Shown piece by piece: positions 8,371 to 16,321 of a stretch of DNA of 64,000 nucleotides; position 1 is the stretch's first letter, and each line of letters starts with the position of its first letter. Location of the stretch: contig DATLSE010000022.1 of assembly GCA_035534295.1 (NCBI GenBank), positions 9,083 through 73,082 on the forward strand, given 5' to 3'. This DNA is from DATKQJ01 sp035534295. Lineage in GTDB: Bacteria > Chloroflexota > Dormibacteria > Dormibacterales > Dormibacteraceae. The notes beneath the pieces were generated by a model. The model was not told where the DNA came from and did not search any database. It saw only the letters and a program-made list of their open reading frames with translations. A program made the translations under genes and the position numbers.

Positions 8371-9081
8371 TCAGGACCCCAGGCGATCGGCCAGCTCGGT
8401 GATTGTCGCCACCTCCAAGCTGGGTTGGGCCCCAAGCGGGCTGGGAACGGATCCGCCCCTCGCCACGAAGACGGTTTGGCAGCCGGCCGTCCCGGCCCCG
8501 CTCACGTCCCAGGCATGGGCGGCAACCAGACACATCTGTCCGGGGTCGATCCCGAGCCGGGATGAGACCAGGTGGTAGGCCGCGGCCGCAGGCTTTAGCT
8601 GGCGCACCTGGTCGGCGGAGAAGACGGCGCTGAAATGCTCCCGGAGTCCGGAGTTTGAAAGTTGAGCCTCGACCACGGACAGAGGCGAGTTGGTCAGTGC
8701 CACCAGACGCCAACCGGCCCGCGCCAGACGGCTCAGTCCTGGGCTGGCGTCCGGGTGCGGCGGTAGATGCGACATCGCTTCCACCGTCTGATCGACTTCG
8801 GCCTCGCCCAAACTATGCCCCGACCGGCGCGCCAGCATCTTTAGCGCTGCCCTCTGGGCGCTGGGGAAGTCAACGTACTCGCCCGTGATGGCGCCCACGA
8901 AAGCAAGTTGCAGCATCTGCGCAAACCACTGTGGGCGCAGGGCGGAGCTCGCCAGCGTGCGGGCGAATATGGGGTCCAGCCAGGCCAGGTCGAGGAGGGT
9001 CTCGTTGACGTCGAAGACCAGCGTGGAATCTCTGGCGATGGGGTCCTGGAGCGCGCCGAACTCCCTGGCCGAACTCTCCAC
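8371..9081 (-). CDS. (S)-2-haloacid dehalogenase (HAD type II)
   Basis: This 236-residue protein has the haloacid dehalogenase order of motifs. FDVNETLLDL contains the nucleophile Asp24, ALTNSPLSVVEAQL is motif II, Lys lies in RQLKPAAAAY, and AAHAWDVSGA is the acidic motif with the type II dehalogenase spacing. Such enzymes replace the halogen of 2-haloalkanoic acids with hydroxyl. That would give 2-hydroxyacids, a possible link to the nearby dehydrogenases (inference). The start GTG at 9081 lies six bases after a TATGAT box, so the mRNA is probably leaderless. Convergent with the upstream operon. Confidence 0.85.
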   Translation of the reverse strand: MESSAREFGALQDPIARDSTLVFDVNETLLDLAWLDPIFARTLASSALRPQWFAQMLQLAFVGAITGEYVDFPSAQRAALKMLARRSGHSLGEAEVDQTVEAMSHLPPHPDASPGLSRLARAGWRLVALTNSPLSVVEAQLSNSGLREHFSAVFSADQVRQLKPAAAAYHLVSSRLGIDPGQMCLVAAHAWDVSGAGTAGCQTVFVARGGSVPSPLGAQPSLEVATITELADRLGS

Positions 9082-9087
9082 GCGGGA

Positions 9088-9093
9088 ATCATA
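9088..9093 (-). promoter_or_regulatory. -10 box of a leaderless promoter (dehalogenase)
   Basis: TATGAT on the minus strand, six bases before the GTG start. No Shine-Dalgarno is present. Confidence 0.55.
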
Positions 9094-9164
9094 CCCGGGC
9101 CGCCCCGGGCTCCTTCAGGGGCGTGTGGTAGCCTAGCCTTGATCTAAGACGGCATCGAGCGCTG

Positions 9165-9176
9165 GCGTCCGGACGC
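9165..9176. repeat. 12-bp perfect palindrome upstream of the alcohol dehydrogenase
   Basis: GCGTCCGGACGC is self-complementary and lies in the 181-base gap between the divergent dehalogenase and alcohol dehydrogenase genes. It may be an operator or the tip of a leader hairpin. Confidence 0.3.
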
Positions 9177-9262
9177 AGAGCGCAGGCCGGATCGACGCCG
9201 CGGACTGAGCGCGGCGGCCGATCTACTGAATCTTCGCCGGTTGGGGCATGAGGAGCTGGGTA

Positions 9263-10297
9263 GTGAACATGCGGGCGATGGCCATCACCGATTACCAGAA
9301 GCCGTTGGAACTGATCACGGTCAGCCGGCCGACGCCGCCGACCGGGTTCGCGCTGATCCAGGTCGACGCCTGTGGTCTTTGTTACAGCGACGTCAAGACC
9401 ATGCGCGGGCGTATGCGCTATTCCGCCGGGCTGGCGCTGCCCTTTGTCGCCGGCCACGAGGTGGCGGGACAGATCGTGGAGATCAATGGCGAGAGCGAGC
9501 TGACGGTCGGGACCAGGGTCATCGTCCATCACCTCTGGGCCTGCCATTCCTGTCCCGCGTGTCGTCGAGGCGAGGAGCATTTGTGCTATCAGCCGCGCGC
9601 GTGGATGGGCTTCACCCACACCGGCGGATTCCAGGATTACCTGGTCGCCCCAACCGAGAACCTGCTCGCGATCCCGGACGGGATCGACATCACGACCGCC
9701 CCCGCGCTGACCTGCGCCATGGGAACCGCCTACCGCGCGGTTGCGGTGCGGGGCGAGGTCAGAGCGGGGGACGTGGTCGTGGTGGTCGGGTTGGGCGGGG
9801 TCGGTCTCCACGCCGCTCTCATCGCCCAGGCGGCTGGTGCCGAGGTGGTCGGGGTCGACCTGCCAGCCAAGCTGGCGGCTGCCAACGTGGCGGGCGTAAA
9901 CCGGGTGGTGTCCCCTGACGACGCCCTGGAGATGGTGCGCTCGGTCACCGGGGGCGACGCGGCGGACGTTGTCATCGAGAGTTCTGGGGTGCCGTCCCTG
10001 CTGGAGAACGCGCGTCAGCTGACGCGCTCGGGGGGCCGGATCGTGGCCGTCGGCTACCAGGTCGGGCAGCTGATGACGATCATGAGCGATCCCCTGGTGC
10101 TGACTGAACAGTCGGTGATCGGTTCGCGCTACGCCAGCCGTTCCGACTTCGAGCACGTCATCCGGCTCGTTTCAAACGGACACGTCAAGCCGGTGATCGA
10201 CGACGTGCTTCCCCTTGAGCGCTTGAACGAGGCGGTCGCACGGCTCGAGGCAGGCGAGGTGACCGGGCGCCTGGTTATGGACCTGCGAGGCCGCTGA
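9263..10297 (+). CDS. Zinc-dependent medium-chain alcohol dehydrogenase
   Basis: The protein has the medium-chain dehydrogenase plan. Catalytic zinc ligands sit in DACGLCYSD and GHEVAG, four structural-zinc cysteines in the CHSCPACRRGEEHLC segment, and the Rossmann motif is GLGGVGLHA. It should oxidise an alcohol with NAD(P). GTG 9263 is preferred because AGGAG ends seven bases before it; ATG 9248 and ATG 9269 are alternatives in the same frame. It is followed by an SDR and a HisD-family dehydrogenase in the same direction, a trio that could act on one polyol-like substrate. It is probably not a housekeeping alcohol dehydrogenase. Confidence 0.85.
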   Translation: MNMRAMAITDYQKPLELITVSRPTPPTGFALIQVDACGLCYSDVKTMRGRMRYSAGLALPFVAGHEVAGQIVEINGESELTVGTRVIVHHLWACHSCPACRRGEEHLCYQPRAWMGFTHTGGFQDYLVAPTENLLAIPDGIDITTAPALTCAMGTAYRAVAVRGEVRAGDVVVVVGLGGVGLHAALIAQAAGAEVVGVDLPAKLAAANVAGVNRVVSPDDALEMVRSVTGGDAADVVIESSGVPSLLENARQLTRSGGRIVAVGYQVGQLMTIMSDPLVLTEQSVIGSRYASRSDFEHVIRLVSNGHVKPVIDDVLPLERLNEAVARLEAGEVTGRLVMDLRGR

Positions 10298-10345
10298 GAT
10301 GGGTCCCTGGGGCGCCGCTCCAGGCCGAGCTCTGCTCGGGGCACG

Positions 10346-11158
10346 GTGAGCGTCGAGGGGGCTGCATCGCCTCGCGCGGGCAGGCTCTCGGGTCGGGTCG
10401 TGGTCATCACCGGCGGCGCCCGTGGGATCGGGCGGGCGCTGGCGCTGGAGATGGGCCGAGCCGGCGCCAACGTGGCCATCACCGGGCGCGACCCGGCTAC
10501 CCTGGGAGAGGCTCGCGTCGAGGTCGAATCCCTGGGGGTGCGTTGCCTTGGGCTGACCTGCGAGGTGACCGACCCCGACTCGGTGGCGGAGGTCCAGCGC
10601 GCAGTGGCGGTGGAGCTGGGCGAGGTCGACGTGGTGGTGGCCAATGCCGGCATCGCGGGCCCGACCAAGCTCCTGCACCAGACGTCGTTCAGTGAGTGGA
10701 GGGAATGTGTCGCCACCGACCTCGATGGAGTATTCCTGACCTTTCGGGCCTTCGTGCCCGGGATGCTGGCCCGAGGCCGGGGAGTTCTCCTGGCCATGTC
10801 TTCGATGACAGGGAAACGGCCCCTGGTCGGGCGCACGCCGTACGCCGCATCCAAGATGGGTGTTATCGGTCTTTGCCGGACACTTGCCACCGAGCTCGGC
10901 CCGCATGGTATCCGCGTCAATTCGGTCTGCGCCGGTGCCGTCTCCGGTCCTCGCATCGACGCTGTGATTCAGGAGCAGGCGAGCGTGCTCGGAATCAGCC
11001 AGGAGCAGGCGCGAGCCCGGTTCACCGATCCGTCGGCCATGCGCCGCCTGGTCTCGGCCGAGGAGGTGGCGCGAGCCTGTGTATTCCTCGCCTCGGACGA
11101 CGCGAGCGGAATCACGGGCGAGGACGTAAACGTGTCCGCGGGCGTGGTGATGTATTGA
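10346..11158 (+). CDS. Short-chain dehydrogenase/reductase (SDR)
   Basis: This 270-residue classical SDR has the TGGARGIG cofactor motif, NAG in VVANAGIAG, the catalytic Ser in AMSSMTGKR and the Tyr-x-x-x-Lys in YAASK. The C-terminal end includes RRLVSAEEVARACVFLASDDASGITGE cut by typical family features. These enzymes oxidise secondary alcohols or reduce ketones with NAD(P). The start is GTG 10346. It lies between the zinc alcohol dehydrogenase and the HisD-family gene with gaps of 48 and 70 bases, suggesting one transcription unit. Confidence 0.85.
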   Translation: MSVEGAASPRAGRLSGRVVVITGGARGIGRALALEMGRAGANVAITGRDPATLGEARVEVESLGVRCLGLTCEVTDPDSVAEVQRAVAVELGEVDVVVANAGIAGPTKLLHQTSFSEWRECVATDLDGVFLTFRAFVPGMLARGRGVLLAMSSMTGKRPLVGRTPYAASKMGVIGLCRTLATELGPHGIRVNSVCAGAVSGPRIDAVIQEQASVLGISQEQARARFTDPSAMRRLVSAEEVARACVFLASDDASGITGEDVNVSAGVVMY

Positions 11159-11228
11159 AGTCGGGAGGAGAGCAATTGACAAGCTGTATGCGCGACCGGG
11201 GGGCACAAAGGCCCCAGGGGGCGGGACA

Positions 11229-12527
11229 ATGCTGACCTCCGAACTGCCTGATAAGGTGCGCTGGCTCAAAGAACCAGAGGCGGCGGAGGAGGGCGATCGG
11301 GAGCGCGTGGAGGCCACGGTGCGCGCCATCATCGACGCCGTCCGGCGCGAGGGCCTGGAGGGGGTACGGCGCTACTCGCGTGAACTGGACGGGTGGGACC
11401 CGGCCGAGTTCAGGGTCGACCGGAGCACCATCGACGCAGCCTATCGCGAAGTCGGTGAAAGCGGCGTCGCCCAAATCCGCACCGTCCACGAGCACGTCCG
11501 CGACTTCGCCCAGGTCCAGCTCAAGGCCCTTCAGGAGGTCGAATCCACGCCCCATCCCGGGATCAGGCTTGGACACCGGCTGATACCGATCCGTTCGGTC
11601 GGATGCTATGTGCCCGGTGGCCAATACCCACTCATCGCCTCGGTCCACATGCAGGTGACAACGGCGCGGGTGGCGGGGGTCGAGCGCATCGTGATCTGCG
11701 CGCCTCCGCGCCAGGGTCAGGGTATCTGGCCCGCAACCCTGGTGGCGATGGACGTCTGCGGAGCGGACGAGATCTACTGCCTGGGCGGAGTCCAGGCGCT
11801 GGCCGCGATGGCCTTTGGCGCCGGGGACATGAGGGCCGTCGACATGCTCACCGGGCCCGGCAACGCTTTTGTGGCCGAGGCCAAGCGCCAGCTCTTCGGT
11901 GTGGTCGGAATCGACCTGCCGGCTGGTCCGACCGAGATCCTGATCGTGGCCGACGCCAGCGCCGACCCGGAGATGGTCGCCTGCGATCTGCTCGGGCAGG
12001 CCGAGCATGGTCCCACCTCACCCGCCCACCTCATCACCGACTCTCCAGCCCTGGCCGATGCCGTGGGGGAGGCGATCCAGGATCAGCTGGAGTCGTTGCC
12101 GACTCGGGCCATCGCGGCCGAGGCGTGGCGGCGCCGGGGGGCGATCGCCATCGCCGAGGGCCCAGAGCAGATGCTCGAGTACTCCGATCGTTTCGCGCCC
12201 GAACACCTTCAGATCATGACCAGGGACCCGGCCTGGTTTCACCAGCGGGCCCGAAATTATGGCTCCATCTTCCTGGGCGAGGAGTCGACCGTCGCATATT
12301 CGGACAAGGCGGTCGGTACCAACCACACCCTGCCCACCGGCGGCGCGGCGCGATACACCGGCGGTCTGTGGGTGGGGAAGTTCATCAAGGTGGTGAGCTA
12401 TCAGGAGCTCACCCGTGAGGGGAGCAACTTCATCGCTCCGATCGCGGGCGCCATCGCCACCATGGAGGGCATGCACGCCCACGCCGCCACCTGCGAGCGG
12501 CGACTGCAGAAATACAAGGAGTCCTGA
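11229..12527 (+). CDS. Histidinol dehydrogenase family protein, probably a catabolic paralogue
   Basis: The 432-residue sequence carries the HisD signatures: Gln and His of the zinc site in LLGQAEHGP, Glu-His in FAPEHLQIM, an Asp before VGTNHTLPT and the late His in EGMHAHAA. HisD oxidises histidinol to histidine with NAD. However, no other histidine gene is near, and the segment EHGPTSPAHLIT resembles the HisD-like sulfopropanediol 3-dehydrogenase (HpsN) branch more than biosynthetic HisD (recalled from family knowledge). It follows an alcohol dehydrogenase and an SDR, which fits a polyol or sulfonate oxidation pathway. The call between HisD and HpsN needs a tree. Confidence 0.8.
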   Translation: MLTSELPDKVRWLKEPEAAEEGDRERVEATVRAIIDAVRREGLEGVRRYSRELDGWDPAEFRVDRSTIDAAYREVGESGVAQIRTVHEHVRDFAQVQLKALQEVESTPHPGIRLGHRLIPIRSVGCYVPGGQYPLIASVHMQVTTARVAGVERIVICAPPRQGQGIWPATLVAMDVCGADEIYCLGGVQALAAMAFGAGDMRAVDMLTGPGNAFVAEAKRQLFGVVGIDLPAGPTEILIVADASADPEMVACDLLGQAEHGPTSPAHLITDSPALADAVGEAIQDQLESLPTRAIAAEAWRRRGAIAIAEGPEQMLEYSDRFAPEHLQIMTRDPAWFHQRARNYGSIFLGEESTVAYSDKAVGTNHTLPTGGAARYTGGLWVGKFIKVVSYQELTREGSNFIAPIAGAIATMEGMHAHAATCERRLQKYKES

Positions 12528-12557
12528 TGGGTCACCCACCTCGTCGAGGGATCCCCC

Positions 12558-13061
12558 GTGCCTGATCTGCTGGGCGGCCAGACCGTTCGCGCGGAATTGA
12601 TCCGCGACTTCCAGGTCCTCGCCGTGATCGACAAATCGAACTCGGAGAAGGGCTACGGTCCCTGGACCATGGTCTACGACGAGGCTCCCGCGGCGGGCGG
12701 GGAGGGCGCCGGACCCTCGCCCGTCGTTTCAGCATTCTCTGCCCTGGCCGCGTGTACGGTGGTGACGCTGGCCGGGGTGGCGCGGCGCCGAGGTATGGAC
12801 CTGACCCGGATCCGAGTTGAGATCAGCGGGCGACCTGCCTTCGCTGGCAAGGCGGAGGCAGAGGAGGCCGCGGCCGAGGGGCGCCAGGTCGATCAACAGG
12901 CGGCCAGCAAGCGGATCCTGCTCGAGGGTAGCCTTTCACCCGAGCAACTCGCGATCCTGACCCGTGCCGCCAAGTTCTGCCCCGTGAGCCGGATGATGGC
13001 CGGTGGCCTGTACCGCTTCGAAGAGCAGATCACCTGCACCCCCGCGTCCGCTCAAACCTAG
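12558..13061 (+). CDS. OsmC/Ohr family thiol peroxidase-like protein
   Basis: This 167-residue protein has the OsmC fold signatures: SPVVSAFSALAACTVVTL with the first cysteine in mid-protein and AKFCPVSRMM with the second cysteine near the end, the pair that reduces peroxides in OsmC/Ohr proteins. The start is GTG 12558, 30 bases after the HisD-like stop. An insertion rich in Glu and Ala (about residues 96-116) sits between the two cysteine segments. Its place at the end of a dehydrogenase run suggests protection against oxidants or a redox role; the true substrate is unknown. Confidence 0.75.
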   Translation: MPDLLGGQTVRAELIRDFQVLAVIDKSNSEKGYGPWTMVYDEAPAAGGEGAGPSPVVSAFSALAACTVVTLAGVARRRGMDLTRIRVEISGRPAFAGKAEAEEAAAEGRQVDQQAASKRILLEGSLSPEQLAILTRAAKFCPVSRMMAGGLYRFEEQITCTPASAQT

Positions 13062-13152
13062 CCCGTGCGCTCGGCCCACCGCCTGGCAGCTTGATCTCCC
13101 CGGAGCGGGTCCTGGCGTTGTGGGGCAGAGATTTAAGCGGCCTGCGCACGCG

Positions 13153-14403
13153 ATGCTGAGGTCTCTGCGTCACCCCGGTTTTCGCTGGCTCTGGCTGAGC
13201 AACCTGGCCGGGTCTGCCGGACGCTGGGCATTGGTGCTGATTCTGGGTGTGCAGTTGTATGCCCTGACCCACTCCTCGTTCTGGGTCGGCGCCGGTCTGT
13301 TCTTGACCCAGGGCCCGGTCATCCTGCTCGCCCCGCTCTCAGGATCGCTGGCCGACCGCCTCGACCGCCGCCTGCTCAACGTCGCCTCGTCGCTGCTGTC
13401 CGCGCTGGTCACCGCCGCCTTTGCTCTGTTGAACCTGCTCGGGGCGCTGAGCCTGCCCGCCGCCCTGATCCTGTGTGTTGCCTTCGGGGTCTCCTTCGTG
13501 GTCCAGATGACGCTGCGCAGCACCCTGGTTCCGAGCCTGGTACCGCCCGAGGATCTGCTCAACGGCATATCTCTATCCCAGGTCGGAACCCAGGGGGCAG
13601 AATTCTTGGGGCCGGCGCTGACCACGCCCCTGCTCGTCGCCGGCGGTCCGGCCCTGGCCTGGGCCTTCTGTTCCGCCCTCTACCTGGCGTCCTCCGCTCT
13701 CTGCCTGCCCATCGGCGAGGTCAGGGCCGCGCCCGGAGGTGAGTCGGGCGCCGCCCTGAGCCGATCCTTCCTCTACCTGCTGGCCCGCCCCGTGCTCATG
13801 ACCATGGTCGTCGGCGTGGCTTTGCACTGTTCGTTGACGATGTCCTACCAGGGCATGTTGCCCATGTTCGTGAGCCGCGATCTGAACGCCGGTGCTGCCA
13901 CCTATGGGGCGCTTTTGACCTCGATCGGGCTCGGTGCGGTTGCCGGAAGCCTGGGCCTGGCCCAATTTTCAGCCCCCCGATATCGTCCCGCGCTATTTTT
14001 GGCCAGCACCGTGACCAGTGGGTTCGCCCTGACCGCGCTGGCCCTTGCGCCGAGCGGCGCAGCCTCCCTCATCGCCGGCTTCATGGTCGGCGCGAGCCAG
14101 GCGATGTTCATGTCCATGTCTTTGGCCCTGATTCAGTCCTCGGTCGACGATCATTTCCGAGGGCGCGCCACCAGCGTCTACCAGATGATCACGCTGGCGC
14201 CGATGGCCATCATCGGCTGGGGGATGGGAGGGTTGGCCGACGTGGTCGAGCCCCGACCGGTGATGGTAGTGAGCGGAATTCTGTTCCCCGTGGCCATGGC
14301 CGCGTACATGTGGGCGTCGCCCTGGCTCCGGCTACTGCTTCATGCCGAGGGTTGGAGAGGCGGTACCACCCCGGCCCGAGCCGAGGTGCGCAGTCCCGCC
14401 TGA
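13153..14403 (+). CDS. MFS transporter, EntS-like exporter
   Basis: From ATG 13153 the protein has 416 residues and about twelve hydrophobic segments, starting LRHPGFRWLWLSNLAGSAGRW, typical of the MFS_3/EntS branch of small-molecule exporters. SGSLADRLDRR after the second helix is the MFS loop 2-3 motif. A longer reading from 13003 would overlap the OsmC gene and has no membrane features, so it is rejected. No clear Shine-Dalgarno is seen. Convergent with the cold-shock gene. The substrate is unknown. Confidence 0.8.
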   Translation: MLRSLRHPGFRWLWLSNLAGSAGRWALVLILGVQLYALTHSSFWVGAGLFLTQGPVILLAPLSGSLADRLDRRLLNVASSLLSALVTAAFALLNLLGALSLPAALILCVAFGVSFVVQMTLRSTLVPSLVPPEDLLNGISLSQVGTQGAEFLGPALTTPLLVAGGPALAWAFCSALYLASSALCLPIGEVRAAPGGESGAALSRSFLYLLARPVLMTMVVGVALHCSLTMSYQGMLPMFVSRDLNAGAATYGALLTSIGLGAVAGSLGLAQFSAPRYRPALFLASTVTSGFALTALALAPSGAASLIAGFMVGASQAMFMSMSLALIQSSVDDHFRGRATSVYQMITLAPMAIIGWGMGGLADVVEPRPVMVVSGILFPVAMAAYMWASPWLRLLLHAEGWRGGTTPARAEVRSPA

Positions 14404-14425
14404 GCAGGCGGTCAAGGCCGCCGAT

Positions 14426-14442
14426 CCCGTGACGAGCACGGG
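14426..14442. terminator. Short hairpin between convergent genes
   Basis: CCCGTG and CACGGG pair around a five-base loop in the 65-base gap between the MFS and cold-shock genes. It is a plausible weak bidirectional terminator. Confidence 0.4.
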
Positions 14443-14468
14443 TACCGGCGCCTGACCATCTCTTGCGA

Positions 14469-14666
14469 CTAGTCGCTCAGCTGGACCTGCTTGGCACGGG
14501 GTCCCTTGAGGCTGGGCTCGATCTGGAACGAGACCTTCTCGCCCCCGATGAGCTGGTCAAAGCCTTCGGTCCCGTCGCGGTGGAAGAAGTACTCCTTACC
14601 GTCGTCGGCGGCGATGAATCCAAAGCCGCGGTCGGATACGAGCTTCTTAATGGTTCCGTTGGGCAT
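14469..14666 (-). CDS. Cold-shock domain protein (CspA family)
   Basis: The protein is 65 residues long, the normal size. It begins MPNGTIKKLVSDRGFGFI, giving RNP-1 (RGFGFI), followed by RNP-2 as KEYFFHRD. It binds single-stranded RNA and DNA and melts structured mRNA in the cold. The start is fixed by AAAGGAGG seven bases upstream; the twelve-residue upstream extension in frame is leader sequence. The mRNA has a long leader with a hairpin at its 5' end. A DEAD-box RNA helicase is divergent from it, so two RNA-unwinding genes share this intergenic region. Confidence 0.95.
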   Translation of the reverse strand: MPNGTIKKLVSDRGFGFIAADDGKEYFFHRDGTEGFDQLIGGEKVSFQIEPSLKGPRAKQVQLSD

Positions 14667-14773
14667 GTAAATGCCTCCTTTCTCGAACAATTCGGGCCAC
14701 AAGCGAGGGCCGGTTCGAGAACTTCAGACCATCCGCAAGTTGACGGTCCAGGTGACCGTCAGGACTGACTATA
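14667..14773 (-). promoter_or_regulatory. Cold-shock gene promoter and 5' leader with terminal hairpin
   Basis: On the minus strand TATAGT (14768-14773) is a good -10 box; transcription would start near 14761. The first leader bases then form a perfect 7-bp stem (14754-14760 with 14742-14748, loop of five). The leader is about 95 bases, as in other cold-shock genes, and ends with AAAGGAGG. Confidence 0.5.
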
Positions 14774-14894
14774 CCTCGCCGGGGCCGATCGGGGCCGCGA
14801 GCCGATCGGTTAGTCTGAACTATGTCCCTCCCAGACCGGTGTCCTGCGGGGCGTGGGAACAAAGCCGGAGCCGCTTCGGTTCTAAGGAGTAGAT

Positions 14895-16106
14895 TTGTCA
14901 ACCTTTCTTGAGGCGGGCGTGAGCTCGCAGACCCTGGACGCGCTGGGCGTGCTGGGGATCACCGACCCGGTACCGGTTCAGGCCGAGGCGTTGCCATCGC
15001 TGCTTGAAGGCCGCGACGTCGTCATCGAGGCCCCGACCGGATCGGGCAAGACGCTGGCCTATCTCATTCCTTTGGTTGAGGGCATCGGCGTTCCCGGTCA
15101 CGGCCCGCGAGCATTGGTGGTGACACCGACCCGCGAGTTGGCCATGCAGGTCGACAGCGTGTTCGGCCAGCTCGACCACGGGGTGCGCACGGCGCTCCTC
15201 TACGGTGGTGTGGGCTACCACTCGCAGAATCTGGCTCTAAAGGAGGGAGTCGACGTCGTCATCGGCACTCCGGGGCGGATTTTGGACATGGTCGGCCGGC
15301 GCATGCTCACGCTCAGTCGCATCGAGTACCTGGTCCTGGACGAGGCGGACGAGATGCTGGACGCGGGCTTCGCGCCCGACGTGGAGCGCATCCTGGGGAT
15401 GACCTGGCAGCCGCAGACCGTGCTCGCGTCGGCCACCATGCCGGACTGGGTGCGCCGAGTGATCGAGAGCTATCTGCACGAACCGCTGCACGTCAAGGTG
15501 GAGCTGGAGGAGGCATCCCGGCTCGAGCACGGTCTGCTGCGCATTCCGAGCGAGGCCAAGCTTGAAACCCTGATCCGCCTGCTCCGCATCCACGACGGAT
15601 CGGCAGTGGTGTTTGGTCGGACCAAGCAGGGCGTCAACCGCCTGGCTCGCGATCTGCGCCGGCGGGGGGTGAGCCTGGCCGAACTCCAGGGCGACATGAA
15701 CCAGCTGATGCGGGATCGGGCCATGGCCGCGTTTCGGGAGAAGCGGGTTCGGGTCCTGGTGGCGACCAACGTGGCTGCCCGGGGAATCGACATCAGCCAC
15801 ATTGGCCTGGTGGTCAACTATGAGCTTCCGGACACGCCCCAGTGGCTCGTCCACAGGGTGGGACGCACCGCCCGCATGGGCGGTGAGGGCTGGGCGCTCA
15901 CATTCCTATGCCCCGAGGATCGCTATGCGTGGGCGCGCCTGCGGGCCGGCGGCGCCCCAGAACTGCGCGAGCTCGACCTGGATCGACTGCTCCAGGGCGA
16001 GTGGGTGTACACCCAGGAGGCGGCTCCCGACGGCGATGACGTCGCTCCGCGCGATGCCGATCGGCGCCCGCGACGGGGCGGCCGCGTAACCGCCGCCGCG
16101 CACTAG
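14895..16106 (+). CDS. DEAD-box ATP-dependent RNA helicase
   Basis: The 403-residue helicase shows all core motifs in order: Q motif (PVPVQAEALP), I (APTGSGKT), Ia (TPTRELA), Ib (TPGR), II (DEAD), III (SAT), IV (VVFGRTK), V (AARGID) and VI (HRVGRTAR). The C-terminal tail is short and basic (DADRRPRRGGR) and may bind RNA. TTG 14895 has AAGGAG five bases upstream. It should unwind short RNA duplexes, for ribosome assembly or mRNA decay. Divergent from the cold-shock gene, which points to a shared cold or RNA-structure response. Confidence 0.93.
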   Translation: MSTFLEAGVSSQTLDALGVLGITDPVPVQAEALPSLLEGRDVVIEAPTGSGKTLAYLIPLVEGIGVPGHGPRALVVTPTRELAMQVDSVFGQLDHGVRTALLYGGVGYHSQNLALKEGVDVVIGTPGRILDMVGRRMLTLSRIEYLVLDEADEMLDAGFAPDVERILGMTWQPQTVLASATMPDWVRRVIESYLHEPLHVKVELEEASRLEHGLLRIPSEAKLETLIRLLRIHDGSAVVFGRTKQGVNRLARDLRRRGVSLAELQGDMNQLMRDRAMAAFREKRVRVLVATNVAARGIDISHIGLVVNYELPDTPQWLVHRVGRTARMGGEGWALTFLCPEDRYAWARLRAGGAPELRELDLDRLLQGEWVYTQEAAPDGDDVAPRDADRRPRRGGRVTAAAH

Positions 16107-16321
16107 GGCCCGCGAGCGCGGAGCCAGTCGGGTCGTCCGCCCGGCGCGAGCCCAGGGCGGTCGCCCAAATCGGTCGTGGCCTGCGTCGGCGCTTACCGAT
16201 ACCGGCATCGGCATGCCGTGTGCCGTCACCTCTGCCCGGGGCAAACCGGCGCTGGAGGTTCTTACAGAGCTTTGACCATAGCCTGAGGACAGGGACGCCC
16301 GGCCTGCGATTCAATGCCGGA

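Noticed and set aside
11229..12527. Treating the HisD-like gene as proof of a histidine operon
   Set aside because: No other his gene is nearby, and its neighbours are dehydrogenases of a catabolic type.
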